A stretch of 45,725 bases of DNA from ANME-2 cluster archaeon (GTDB taxonomy: Archaea; Halobacteriota; Methanosarcinia; Methanosarcinales; Methanocomedenaceae): assembly GCA_014237145.1 (NCBI GenBank), contig JAAXOC010000010.1, positions 1 to 45,725 on the forward strand, in the 5' to 3' direction. A model generated the notes under the pieces. The model was not told the origin of the DNA and searched no databases. It was given only the letters and a program-made list of their open reading frames with translations. Below are positions 16,632 to 25,634 of the stretch, one piece after another. Position 1 is the stretch's first letter. Each line of letters opens with the position of its first letter. A program made the translations under genes and the position numbers.

Positions 16632-17447
16632 ATGATAAATGTTAGATATTATGGAAAAGAACCATTTCAAGTTGCTGTAATTCATGGCGGACCTGGAGCA
16701 CCAGGTAGTGTTGCTGCAATTGCAAGAGAATTATCAAAGAATTATGGTGTATTAGAACCAATCCAGACCAAAACATCTCTCGAAGGGCAAGTATTGGAAT
16801 TATACGGTGTCTTAAAGGCCTTTGGAGACTTACCCATTACGTTAATTGGACATTCCTGGGGAGCATGGTTAGCATATATCATAACAGCAAGATATCCTTC
16901 TTTGACAAATAAACTAATTCTCGTCGGCAGTGGTCCATTTGAAGAGAAATACGTCAAAAGTCTAAAAGAAAAAAGATTCAGCCGTTTGAACTCTAAAGAA
17001 AACAAAGATTTCCAATTTATTACAGATGAATTGAATTCTCCTGAAACAGAAGAACAGGAAAAAAAAATTATCAGGCTTGGCGAACTGGTATCAAAAACAG
17101 ACAATTTCAAAACAATCGAAATTGAAACAGAAGAGCATGATAGAATTTTGGCTGAAGGAAATACATTTCAATTAGTATGGAACGAAGCATCAAAATTAAG
17201 AAAAACAGGATCACTTTTGGAATTTGGAAAACAAATTAAATGTCCTGTTGTTGCAATCCATGGAGATTACGATCCACATCCTGCAGAAGGAATACATACA
17301 CCTTTAAAGAATGTTATAAAAGATTTTCGGTTTTACCTTATTAAAAAATGCGGGCATTCACCCTGGAAAGAACAATATGCTAACAAACGGTTTTATAAAA
17401 TAATAAGAGAAGAAATAGATAGTATCCGATATACTGCTAAATTGTAA
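16632..17447 (+). CDS. Alpha/beta hydrolase (proline iminopeptidase-like)
   Basis: This 271-residue hydrolase has the oxyanion-hole motif HGGPG (residues 18-22), the nucleophile elbow GHSWG with S75, an acid in GDYDPHP (about 212-214) and the catalytic histidine in CGHSPW (about 242). HGGPG points to the proline iminopeptidase/S33 side of the superfamily, but substrate prediction is weak. A GTG at 16620 would add four residues. The gene is clearly AT-rich, with mostly A- or T-ending codons, unlike groEL and the protease upstream. It opens a trio of similar composition and is probably a transferred gene. Confidence 0.8.
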   Translation: MINVRYYGKEPFQVAVIHGGPGAPGSVAAIARELSKNYGVLEPIQTKTSLEGQVLELYGVLKAFGDLPITLIGHSWGAWLAYIITARYPSLTNKLILVGSGPFEEKYVKSLKEKRFSRLNSKENKDFQFITDELNSPETEEQEKKIIRLGELVSKTDNFKTIEIETEEHDRILAEGNTFQLVWNEASKLRKTGSLLEFGKQIKCPVVAIHGDYDPHPAEGIHTPLKNVIKDFRFYLIKKCGHSPWKEQYANKRFYKIIREEIDSIRYTAKL

Positions 17448-17511
17448 GGATATACGAACTCAGATATACCAGAGTTATGCGAAAGAGCAAGCTAAGACAT
17501 GGAGAAATAAA

Positions 17512-18273
17512 ATGAAACAATGGTATGAAACACTATTTGAAGACTATGGTAAAAAATATGATAATGAAAACTTTACACAAGGCACAATTGGTGAGTGTGA
17601 TTTCATCGAAAAAGAAATTAATTATAATAAATCGCTAAGCATTATTGATATAGGATGTGGAACTGGCAGACACTCGATCGAATTAACAGAAAGGGGATAC
17701 AAGGTTATAGGAATTGATTTGTCAGAATCACAATTGGAGCAAGCAAAAGCAAAAGCAAAAGCTCAAAACCTGCAAATAGATTTTCAAAAACATGATGCAA
17801 GGAATTTGCCATTTAAGAATGAATATGATTTGGCAATAATGCTCTGCGAAGGAGCGTTTCCATTAATGGAAACAGATGAACTGAATTATAAAATCCTCCG
17901 AAATGCAGCCAGTTCTTTAAAGGCTGCCGGCAAGCTGATTTTTACAACACTTAATGGATTATTCCCGTTGTTTCATTCAGTTGAGGAATTTTGTGCATCA
18001 ACAACAGAAGAGGGAAATGCAACCAATAGTAAGAATACTTTTGATTTAATGACATTTCGGGATTTCAATATTACAACTGTAGAAGATGATTTTGGAAATA
18101 AGAAAGAATTGGAATGTAATGAAAGATATTATGTGCCTTCTGAAATTACATGGCTATTAAAATCACTCGAATTTAAAAAGATTGATATTTATGGAGCAAA
18201 ACTCGGAGCCTTTTCAAGGAATGATAAACTTACAACTGAAGATTTTGAGATGCTGGTTATTGCTGAAAAATAA
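17512..18273 (+). CDS. Class I SAM-dependent methyltransferase
   Basis: This 253-residue protein has motif I IDIGCGTGRHSIELTERGY, the acidic end of strand 2 in VIGIDLSESQL, and a motif II/IV-type segment YDLAIMLCEGAFPLM. The fold is the class I Rossmann methyltransferase, in the Methyltransf_11/25 group. The substrate is unknown. Three consecutive AK pairs after the motif come from a short repeat of GCAAAA. The AT-rich codon use matches the hydrolase before it, 64 bases away, and suggests that they moved together. Confidence 0.82.
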   Translation: MKQWYETLFEDYGKKYDNENFTQGTIGECDFIEKEINYNKSLSIIDIGCGTGRHSIELTERGYKVIGIDLSESQLEQAKAKAKAQNLQIDFQKHDARNLPFKNEYDLAIMLCEGAFPLMETDELNYKILRNAASSLKAAGKLIFTTLNGLFPLFHSVEEFCASTTEEGNATNSKNTFDLMTFRDFNITTVEDDFGNKKELECNERYYVPSEITWLLKSLEFKKIDIYGAKLGAFSRNDKLTTEDFEMLVIAEK

Positions 18274-18450
18274 TGGCTCACTCCTTCGCACAATAGCAGC
18301 TATACGACTCCGCTTCGTTTTTCCAAATTAGCTCCCGTGGTCTTAATTTTCATGTAGATGCACAACGTTAAATAAAATTCCGAACCCCCGCCTTTGTAAA
18401 ACAAAGTTATTTAAAGGACGAAGTTACGTTATAAAAGGGGGTAAATAATA

Positions 18451-19050
18451 ATGTCAACAATAACCCATTTTATAGTACCGGCAGATGACATGAAACGAGC
18501 GAAGAAGTTCTACGCAGAATTATTTGACTGGAATATTGAAAAATTTCCAGGACCAATAGATTACTATGCGATTACCACTACTGCTGAAAACGATGAGGAA
18601 GGTCTTGGTGGCGGATTGGTAAAAAGAGAAGAACCACAAGATACAATTGTCAACTATGTTGATGTTCCGTCAGTGGATGAGCATATTGCCAAAGTTGAAA
18701 AACTCGGCGGTAAAGTAGTTGTTCCCAAGACGACTATACCCGGTATAGGATATGCTGCGGTTTGTATTGACACGGAAAATAACGCCTTTGGACTCTGGGA
18801 ATGTGATGAAGACGCAAAAATGAAACAATGTGAAAGTTGCGGGATGCCACTTGATGAAAAGACGGCATCCAAATTTGATGATAGGTATTGCATCCACTGT
18901 CAGGACCAGCAAAGCAGTGAGTTGGCGACTAAAGAACAGGTGAGGGAAGGAAGTGTAAATGCAGCGATGCAGTTTATGGGTAAAACGAGAGAGGAAGCCG
19001 AAAAAATGGCTGATGAAATGATGCCAGAACTACCTCGGTGGCGAGAATAA
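18451..19050 (+). CDS. VOC (glyoxalase-like) domain fused to a zinc ribbon
   Basis: This 199-residue protein has two parts. Residues 1-122 are a vicinal-oxygen-chelate fold, with THFIVPADDMKRAKKFYAEL at the start and an ending with AFGLWE, as in the single-domain glyoxalase/bleomycin-resistance relatives. Residues 127-199 are a zinc-ribbon domain with CESCGMPL and YCIHCQDQ and a helical tail. The zinc-ribbon part also exists alone in many archaea and bacteria. The fused protein may bind a small molecule and a metal; no enzymatic activity can be claimed. A GGGGG-rich ribosome-binding region precedes the ATG. Confidence 0.82.
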   Translation: MSTITHFIVPADDMKRAKKFYAELFDWNIEKFPGPIDYYAITTTAENDEEGLGGGLVKREEPQDTIVNYVDVPSVDEHIAKVEKLGGKVVVPKTTIPGIGYAAVCIDTENNAFGLWECDEDAKMKQCESCGMPLDEKTASKFDDRYCIHCQDQQSSELATKEQVREGSVNAAMQFMGKTREEAEKMADEMMPELPRWRE

Positions 19051-19136
19051 AGGAGGATCGGAACAAACATAGGGTTGTGGTTACATCCCTATTTTTCTCA
19101 TTCTTGATTTTTCAATTTCAACCAGGATAGATATTT

Positions 19137-20024
19137 TCACTCATGAGCAATTTCCACTGGTCGCTCCCTGGAAATAATTACGGCACCAAGTAATATCAGT
19201 GCCCCGCCTGCCAGCATGGATGTGGTGACAGGTTCGCTGAGGATGAGGTAGGCAAAGACCACGGCACTGGCCGGCTCCAGCAGTGCTACGATGCTGGCGT
19301 TTTGTGCCCGTACCTGCATGAGGCCGCTAAGATAGAGCACCAGGGCCAGGGCAGTAGATATGAGGCCGAACAGGACAAGTACGGCCAGGTTGTCCAGCAG
19401 TACTTCTGCTGTGATAGCAACCGAATATGGGGAGAAGATCAGCAAGGTTATGAGCAGTGCCCATGCACCCTGGGTCGTACCTGTGTAGTAGTCCTTCAGG
19501 TATCTTGAGGTAATTATCATCCCACCGTATAACAGGCCTGACACCAGCCCGGCGGCAAGCCCGATGAGGTAGGTGTGATCCACATCTTGGAAAAGTGTAT
19601 CTGGCCGGATGACCAGGATGACCCCGGTAATAGATATGGCCAGTGCAAAGATGCTCCTGCGGTTGATGTACTCTTTAAGCAGGAAGGGGGAGAGCAGGAT
19701 GACGTAGACAGGAGCTGTGTAGAGTAGTAGTGCTGCAATTGAGACTGATGTATATTTTACCGATAAGAAGTAGGAGAGCATGGTGCCTGCCTGCATCAGG
19801 CCCAGCAGGAGGATATACTGTTTTTTTTGGCCGAGCCGAAGTTCGCTTAGGCGGCGGCAGCATGCGAAGAATAGAGCAATGGCAAAGAGACCGAACAGAA
19901 GCCGATAAAAAATGATAGAGCCAAGGGGCATCTGGGTGGTAAGTTTTACGAAGATACCGATAAGACCGAACAGGACGCCTGCGGTGGCGATCTGGATGTA
20001 GCCTTTGAGATGTGGGGGGAGCAT
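19137..20024 (-). CDS. EamA/DMT-family exporter
   Basis: This 295-residue membrane protein has about ten transmembrane helices arranged as two EamA repeats, with the first starting GVLFGLIGIFVKL and the second around GLVSGLLYGGMIITSRYL. The LEPASAVVFAYLILSEP segment near the end is a classic EamA signature. Members export amino acids or other small metabolites. It is convergent with the VOC gene and divergent from the Liv cluster, with no operon partner. Length and features are normal. Confidence 0.87.
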   Translation of the reverse strand: MLPPHLKGYIQIATAGVLFGLIGIFVKLTTQMPLGSIIFYRLLFGLFAIALFFACCRRLSELRLGQKKQYILLLGLMQAGTMLSYFLSVKYTSVSIAALLLYTAPVYVILLSPFLLKEYINRRSIFALAISITGVILVIRPDTLFQDVDHTYLIGLAAGLVSGLLYGGMIITSRYLKDYYTGTTQGAWALLITLLIFSPYSVAITAEVLLDNLAVLVLFGLISTALALVLYLSGLMQVRAQNASIVALLEPASAVVFAYLILSEPVTTSMLAGGALILLGAVIISRERPVEIAHE

Positions 20025-20265
20025 GTGAAATTATAAGATAGTAATCATATAGATATTTAACACCATAACTTTGAGGTTAATATGCAACTGTTTTACCGAT
20101 GATGAAGAATTAGAACTTAAATTATATAAAGTATGATAGCAATATAATTACTTCCAAAGGCAAACTTTAGCCAATGTTGGGATACAACCGAAATGTTAAT
20201 TGACAATACAACATAAATATCTAGACAATCAAACATTTTCAATCAGAACTATACTGGAGAAACAC

Positions 20266-21138
20266 ATGAGTGTAGTTGCACAGTTGATTGTAAACGGGAT
20301 TATTGCAGGGAGCACTTATGCATTGGTGGCAATAGGTCTTACTATGGTCTTTGGCATATTGCATTTCATTAACTTTTCACATGGTGAACTTGTGATGATC
20401 GGTGCCTATTTTACTTTTGCCCTGATATCTATGGAATTATCCCTTCCCATAGCCATTTCTATCGCTTTACTTCTGGTCGTACTTATAGGTTTGACCACGG
20501 ATATTATGGTCTTCAAACCTCTTCGAAATCAGAAGGTAGACAGCCTGAGTCTCTTAATAGCTTCCATTGGTGTTTCAATAGTACTACAAAGCCTGGCACA
20601 GCTCTGCTGGGGGCGTGATATAAAAGTTTTTGACCTGCCGCCGGCAACACCCATAGAATTCTTTGGCGCCAGTATTACACTTGTTCAGATAGTGATGATA
20701 TTCACAGCAGCAATAACAATGTTCCTCCTCTTTGCCTTTCTTAATTTTACCCGTATCGGAACAGCACTTCGTGCTACCTCTGACAATGAGGAAATGGCAA
20801 GAGTGGTAGGAATAGATAATGACCGGGTATTAATGGTGCTGTGGATAATCAGTTCATCATTTGCTGCAATTGGAGGCATACTTATCGGAATCAATACCAA
20901 CCTGCAGATAGGTATGGGGCTGTTAATTCTGATTAAAGCACTTGCCGCCATAATAATTGGTTCAGTAGGTAATATCCGCGGTGCACTCATTGGCGGAATG
21001 GTGATAGGACTTACCGAAAACTTTGCACTCATTGCTCTTCCTTCCCAATATAAGGATGCTGTGGCGTTTACCATCATGATATTGGTGCTTCTGCTTAAAC
21101 CTGAAGGCATATTTGGCTATAAGGAGAGGATCGGTTGA
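20266..21138 (+). CDS. livH: Branched-chain amino acid type ABC permease LivH
   Basis: This 290-residue permease contains INGxxxGSxYALVAIGLT-type opening (here NGIIAGSTYALVAIGLT), FINFSHGELVMIGAYF and a late GSVGNIRGALIGG segment, all typical of LivH. It is one of the two membrane subunits of a high-affinity importer for leucine, isoleucine, valine or related solutes. I use the ATG at 20266, preceded by GGAGA; an upstream start at 20200 lacks family similarity. It overlaps livM by four bases, and the permease pair sits before both ATPase genes. Confidence 0.9.
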   Translation: MSVVAQLIVNGIIAGSTYALVAIGLTMVFGILHFINFSHGELVMIGAYFTFALISMELSLPIAISIALLLVVLIGLTTDIMVFKPLRNQKVDSLSLLIASIGVSIVLQSLAQLCWGRDIKVFDLPPATPIEFFGASITLVQIVMIFTAAITMFLLFAFLNFTRIGTALRATSDNEEMARVVGIDNDRVLMVLWIISSSFAAIGGILIGINTNLQIGMGLLILIKALAAIIIGSVGNIRGALIGGMVIGLTENFALIALPSQYKDAVAFTIMILVLLLKPEGIFGYKERIG

Positions 21139-22037
21139 TCGAATCATATTGCCTGCATGTCATTATACTGATTCTGATATATTCAATTCTGGCAATCAGT
21201 TTTAATATCCAGCTTGGCTATGGTAAGTTATTCAATCTATCGCATGTTGCTATGTTCGGTATTGGTGCATATACGTCTGCGCTGCTGACAGTGGACATGG
21301 GCGTGCCATATATCATTGGTCTCATCTGTAGCGGTTTAGCTGCGGTAATATTCATACTGCTTATTGGTATTCCTGCATTAAGGCTCAGAGGCGATTATTT
21401 TGCTATTGCCACGCTTGGTTTTGCCGAGATTATAAGACTTGTTTCCCATAATGAGCGCTGGCTCACCCACGGGCAGTTTGGTATTAGCAATATAGTTAGA
21501 CCGGAAATATTTGGGATCAGTTTTAGTAGCTATGAATCTTTTACAATCTTTGCCCTGATATTTGTCCTGTTTACTTATTTATTCATGGAACGGTTGATTA
21601 AATCACCCTTTGGACGTGTGCTTAAGGGCATCCGTGAAAATGAGACCGCAGCAATAAATTTAGGCAAAAATACCTTTAAATTCAAACTCCAGACAATGAT
21701 GATCTGCTCCTTCTTTGCAGGGTTAGCAGGAAGTCTGTACGCTCACTATATCCAGTATATAAGTCCAAAGGATTTTGGCATAACACCACTCATTAGTGTA
21801 CTGGTAATGGTGGTTCTGGGTGGTATGGGCAACAATAAAGGTTCCATCCTTGGAGCTGCTATCTTGATACTGGTCCCCGAACTTTTACGATTTTCGGGTA
21901 TGTCTTCAGACATCTATGGTCCTGTCCGGCAGCTTATAATCGGGCTAATACTTATTGTTCTTATTATAATTAGACCCCAGGGACTACTGGGAGAAAAAAG
22001 ATTCATACATAAATCAGAGGCTGAACATAATGCTTAG
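21135..22037 (+). CDS. livM: Branched-chain amino acid type ABC permease LivM
   Basis: This 300-residue permease is the partner of LivH. It has NIQLGYGKLFNLSHVAMFGIG near the start, GIPALRLRGDYFAIATLGFAEI in the middle and VLVMVVLGGMGNNKGSILGA toward the end, which match the LivM family closely. It starts in an ATGA-like overlap region with livH using TTG at 21135 and overlaps livG by eight bases, so translation is probably coupled through the operon. About eight to nine membrane segments are visible. Confidence 0.9.
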   Translation: MIESYCLHVIILILIYSILAISFNIQLGYGKLFNLSHVAMFGIGAYTSALLTVDMGVPYIIGLICSGLAAVIFILLIGIPALRLRGDYFAIATLGFAEIIRLVSHNERWLTHGQFGISNIVRPEIFGISFSSYESFTIFALIFVLFTYLFMERLIKSPFGRVLKGIRENETAAINLGKNTFKFKLQTMMICSFFAGLAGSLYAHYIQYISPKDFGITPLISVLVMVVLGGMGNNKGSILGAAILILVPELLRFSGMSSDIYGPVRQLIIGLILIVLIIIRPQGLLGEKRFIHKSEAEHNA

Positions 22038-22776
22038 CGTCTTAAATGTGACAAAGAGATTCGGTGGACTTACAGCACTGGACAATTGCACTATTAATGT
22101 TGAGAAAAAAGAGATATGTGGTCTTATCGGCCCTAATGGTTCAGGCAAGAGTACGCTGTTTAATGTGATCACAGGTTATTATCCGGCAGACAATGGTGAA
22201 ATAAGTTATAATGAAACACATATCGAAAGTATGGCGCCCTATGATATAATCAATATGGGAATAAGTCGAACTTTCCAATTGCCGAATCTTTTTAAAAAAA
22301 TGACCTTGATGGAGAATATGCTAATCGCTTCTAAAGCCCAGAAAGGTGAAAATATCTGGAGTGCCTGGTTTGGATTAGGTGTCAAACAGCAAGATTATGA
22401 GAATTATAAAAAAGCAATGGATCTGCTGGAGTTTTTTAATCTTGTTCAGTTGAGAAATGAATATGCAAGCAGCATAAGTTTCGGTCAGCAAAAACTCCTC
22501 GAACTTGCCAGGGCGCTCATGACAGATCCTGAGATTCTATTACTTGATGAACCCACAGGAGGTATAAATCCTGTCCTTGTCAATAAGATTATTGAATCGA
22601 TTAAGGAAATGAGAGATAGAAACATTACGTTTTTGATCATTGAGCACAATATGAGTGTTGTTAGTAGGTTATGTGATAGGGTGTATGTACTTGATCATGG
22701 TAAAAATATTGCCATGGGTACGCCTGATGAAGTAAAAACAAATGAACGGGTAATTGAAGCCTATCTGGGCGTGTAG
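22030..22776 (+). CDS. livG: ABC ATPase LivG
   Basis: This 248-residue ATPase has Walker A GPNGSGKST, the Q-loop region in GISRTFQLPNLF, a signature variant SFGQQKLLELARAL, Walker B ILLLDEPTGG and switch His in LIIEHNMSVV. The extra insertion after the Q-loop and the C-terminal AYLGV ending are typical of LivG rather than LivF. It powers the LivHM permease pair. The livF gene follows after one base. Confidence 0.92.
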   Translation: MLSVLNVTKRFGGLTALDNCTINVEKKEICGLIGPNGSGKSTLFNVITGYYPADNGEISYNETHIESMAPYDIINMGISRTFQLPNLFKKMTLMENMLIASKAQKGENIWSAWFGLGVKQQDYENYKKAMDLLEFFNLVQLRNEYASSISFGQQKLLELARALMTDPEILLLDEPTGGINPVLVNKIIESIKEMRDRNITFLIIEHNMSVVSRLCDRVYVLDHGKNIAMGTPDEVKTNERVIEAYLGV

Positions 22777-22777
22777 T

Positions 22778-23479
22778 ATGCTGCTGGAATTGAGGGAAGT
22801 GATTTCAGGTTATGGAAATCTGGAAATCCTCCATGGTGTGGATATGGAAGTGGATAATGGCGAAATTGTATGCATAATAGGACCCAACGGTGCAGGTAAG
22901 AGTACGGTACTTAAGACAATTTTTGGTCTGCTCAAGCCTAAAGGTGGTACTATTTTTTTTGCAGGTGAACAGATAAAAGGAATTGATCCTCACCGTTTAA
23001 TCAGGAAGGGAATTTCCTTTGTTCCTCAGGATAAAAATGTATTTCCTTCTCTCACTGTTGAAGAAAACCTTGCAATGGGAGCATATACCAGACCTAATAT
23101 GGTGGAAAAGGGTAAAGAACTGGTTTTTTCTCGGTTCCCATCCCTATATGACAGAAGAGATATTCGAGCATGTTACTTAAGTGGTGGCGAGCGCAAGATA
23201 CTGGCAATAGGAATAGCACTCATGCTTGAACCAGCATTGTTATTACTGGATGAACCATCAATGGGTCTTTCACCTAAATATAAAAAAGCTTTATTTGATA
23301 AAATCGCCGAAATTAACCAGGGTGGTATACCAATTCTGATTGTTGAACAAAATGCCTATAAAGCATTAAAAATATCCCACCGGGGGTATGTTCTGGATAT
23401 GGGAAAAAACAAGTTCCAGGGAGAAAGTGGGGAATTGCTGGCAAATTCACAAATCAAGAAGCTTTACCTTGGTGGTTGA
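22778..23479 (+). CDS. livF: ABC ATPase LivF
   Basis: This 233-residue ATPase starts at the ATG directly after the livG stop (MLLELREVISGYG). It has Walker A GPNGAGKST, FVPQDKNVFPSLTVEENL (the LivF-type Q-loop), LSGGERKILAIGIAL as signature and LLLLDEPSMGLSP as Walker B, and ends LYLGG. It pairs with LivG in the importer. An upstream in-frame extension to 22754 overlaps livG and is not needed. Confidence 0.92.
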   Translation: MLLELREVISGYGNLEILHGVDMEVDNGEIVCIIGPNGAGKSTVLKTIFGLLKPKGGTIFFAGEQIKGIDPHRLIRKGISFVPQDKNVFPSLTVEENLAMGAYTRPNMVEKGKELVFSRFPSLYDRRDIRACYLSGGERKILAIGIALMLEPALLLLDEPSMGLSPKYKKALFDKIAEINQGGIPILIVEQNAYKALKISHRGYVLDMGKNKFQGESGELLANSQIKKLYLGG

Positions 23480-23628
23480 CATCATTTCAATAATTTAAAA
23501 TCGTAAGAAAAAGAAGGTTAATTCACCCTTTATCTCGGAAAAGGAGTGAGAAATTGGTTCTTGCTAGTAATTGTCAGATGGCTTCTATATTACTACAATA
23601 GTACATAAAACATTAGAAAGTTAAAGAA

Positions 23629-23636
23629 TTTATATC
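23629..23636 (+). promoter_or_regulatory. Candidate TATA box before livK
   Basis: TTTATATC, preceded by purine-rich AAAGAA as a possible BRE, lies about 75 bases before the livK ATG in a 229-base spacer. A separate promoter would let the binding protein be made in excess of the transporter, as is common for such systems. Confidence 0.35.
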
Positions 23637-23708
23637 AAGATACTGGCATTATCAGATAATTTTAAATAGTAAACATCACAAAGGAATTTAAAGTAAAGGG
23701 GGATTGTT

Positions 23709-24842
23709 ATGACAATAAAGAATGTTTTTTCAATTTCGATAATCATTTCCATAATGGTACTGTTTATTGTATTATCCGGATGTGTGGAAGAGCCTGAAAA
23801 AGAAAAAACCGTAAATATTGGGGGTATACTTCCGTTAACCGGCGATTTGGGAGTGTACGGTCAAAATGTTAAAGATGGCGCAGAACTGGCGGTTGAAGAG
23901 ATAAATGCTGCAGGTGGTATAAACGAGAAGCAGATTATATTCACATGCGATGATAACAGGGGTGAAGCTGCTGATACGGTAAGTGCCTTACATAAACTTG
24001 CGGACATGGATAAAGCCCCTGTCATACTGGGCGCTGTTGTAAGTACTAATACCCTGGCAATAGCACCGTTGGCCCAGGAAAAGGAGGTTGTATTAATCTC
24101 CATATCCACGTCACCCAAACTTTCTCAGTGGCAGGACGGCTATTTCTTCAGGGTCCTTGTATCTGATAGCTTTCAGGGAAAGGTCATGGCACAACTTGCC
24201 AGAGATTTGGGCTATACTGAAATGGGTGTCATGTATATCAATAATGAATATGGTGTTGGATTAAAGGATGTTTTTGTCGATGAATTCGAAGCCCTGGGAG
24301 GCACGGTATTAATTCAGGTACCACACGACGAAAGCAGGACAGATTTCAGATCAGAACTTACTAACCTGAAAGCAGAACATCCTCCTGCAGTGATGTTAGT
24401 GAGTTATGTGAAGGAAGCGTCCATAATCTTTAAACAGTCAACGGAACTTGGACTTGAAACACAATGGTTATGTTCGGAAACGCACAAATCCGATAAATTC
24501 ATTGAACTGGTGGGAGATGCTGCCGAAGGCATATTGATCACTTATCCTGCCACTGATCCAAAATATAGTAACTTTAAGGCAGATTATAATGCTAAATATC
24601 ATAAAGATCCAGGTATCTATGCCGCAGAGGGTTATGATATGATTAAAACTATTGCGATGGCAATGGAACAGGCGGGCAGTACAACCAACGCCACTGCCAT
24701 CAAGTCGGCCATGAGGCAGATTGATTATAATGGACCATCAGGACATAAGGTATTTGATGAGTTTGGAGATGTTCCTGGAGTATATGATGTCTGGACCATC
24801 ACTAACGGCACTTTTGAACTATATGATGTCAGTTTTTCTTAA
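23709..24842 (+). CDS. livK: Branched-chain amino acid type binding lipoprotein LivK
   Basis: This 377-residue protein is the periplasm-side (pseudo-periplasm) solute receptor. A signal peptide with hydrophobic core (residues 6-22) ends in the lipobox LSGC, C25, and a short acidic linker follows. The type I periplasmic-binding fold starts at VNIGGILPLTGDLGVYGQNV and includes GAELAVEEINAAGGINEKQI (as AELAVEEINAAGG). The ligand may be a branched-chain amino acid, amide or urea-like compound; the family is broad. It follows livHMGF but has its own spacer and likely its own promoter. A GGGGG box lies near the ATG. Confidence 0.88.
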   Translation: MTIKNVFSISIIISIMVLFIVLSGCVEEPEKEKTVNIGGILPLTGDLGVYGQNVKDGAELAVEEINAAGGINEKQIIFTCDDNRGEAADTVSALHKLADMDKAPVILGAVVSTNTLAIAPLAQEKEVVLISISTSPKLSQWQDGYFFRVLVSDSFQGKVMAQLARDLGYTEMGVMYINNEYGVGLKDVFVDEFEALGGTVLIQVPHDESRTDFRSELTNLKAEHPPAVMLVSYVKEASIIFKQSTELGLETQWLCSETHKSDKFIELVGDAAEGILITYPATDPKYSNFKADYNAKYHKDPGIYAAEGYDMIKTIAMAMEQAGSTTNATAIKSAMRQIDYNGPSGHKVFDEFGDVPGVYDVWTITNGTFELYDVSFS

Positions 24843-25193
24843 AAATACTAAAATAATAATAAAGTATATGGGCAGCGTTTGTGTATGAGTCGATGCATAA
24901 TGAATGGATTAAAAAGATATTAAATATACAGATTCGGATTGCTTTTACATATTTAAAAAGTGTACCCACAGGAGAGAGAAATGAGAAAAAATATTACTGA
25001 TTTCTCATATCTTTTTTCAAACATGCAACCAGGTTGAAGGAGAATATCTTCATTGCCAGTATAGCTGTGATCTTATTTAGCTCTATAATTGGCAGGCCAT
25101 CCAGGGGCCTTGGTTACAACATTTCACAGTAGTACGGAATAAATGATGAATAATATATGAAGTAAATGAATAGTCTAAAATCAAATACATGAA
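24843..25193. other. Spacer after livK
   Basis: No intact gene is seen. The spacer contains the hairpin and gene remnant described at 24981-25132. The rest is AT-rich, with a probable promoter for the nucleotidyltransferase near its right end. Confidence 0.5.
24981..25132 (+). pseudogene. Remnant of a membrane-protein gene start
   Basis: After a GGAGAG box, the ATG at 24981 begins MRKNITDFSYLFSNMQPG and stops at 25035. In another frame from about 25049, the sequence continues FIASIAVILFSSIIGRPSRG, a membrane-type helix, to TAG at 25130. The two parts fit the N-terminus of a membrane protein split by a frameshift and cut short. The first part also forms a perfect stem, ATGAGAAA with TTTCTCAT (24981-24988, 25001-25008), before a T-run, so a terminator is an alternative reading. 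Confidence 0.3.
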
Positions 25194-25634
25194 ATGTTCA
25201 AAGATTTTATAAAGACTGTTTTACAATATACACATGTGGAAAACATCTCAAAAATACTGGAAAAAGAACCTGACATCCTCTTTGCCTACCTTTTCGGGTC
25301 ACATGCAAAGAACACAATGCACAAAAAAAGCGATATAGACATTGCCGTCCATTTAAAGGACCCATCCCTCTTAGAAGAGGACCCCCTATATCCCTCCAGA
25401 CTTGCAATAAAGATTGAAAAGGCACTATCTGAAAAAAAAGTGGTAGACCTCAGGATCCTTAACGGCTCTACCATCAGGTTTAAAAGTCAGGTAATAAAAC
25501 ATGGAAAACCTATCTATTCAAGGGACGAGAAAAAACGCATAGAATTTGAAACATCGTCCCTTACACAATATTATGATTTCAAACCATATTACGAAGTATA
25601 TGATACAGCAAGGAAGGCCAGGCTTGGAATATGA
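25194..25634 (+). CDS. MntA-like minimal nucleotidyltransferase
   Basis: This 146-residue protein has the minimal nucleotidyltransferase motif GS-x10-DxD: GS in YLFGSHAKN followed ten residues later by SDIDIAV, with a third acid in VVDLRIL. In the HEPN/MNT toxin-antitoxin family, this enzyme silences its HEPN ribonuclease partner by adding AMP. Here an HEPN-like frame follows in ATGA overlap but is far too short. The protein is otherwise full length. It may now be an orphan or act on another HEPN protein. Confidence 0.8.
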   Translation: MFKDFIKTVLQYTHVENISKILEKEPDILFAYLFGSHAKNTMHKKSDIDIAVHLKDPSLLEEDPLYPSRLAIKIEKALSEKKVVDLRILNGSTIRFKSQVIKHGKPIYSRDEKKRIEFETSSLTQYYDFKPYYEVYDTARKARLGI

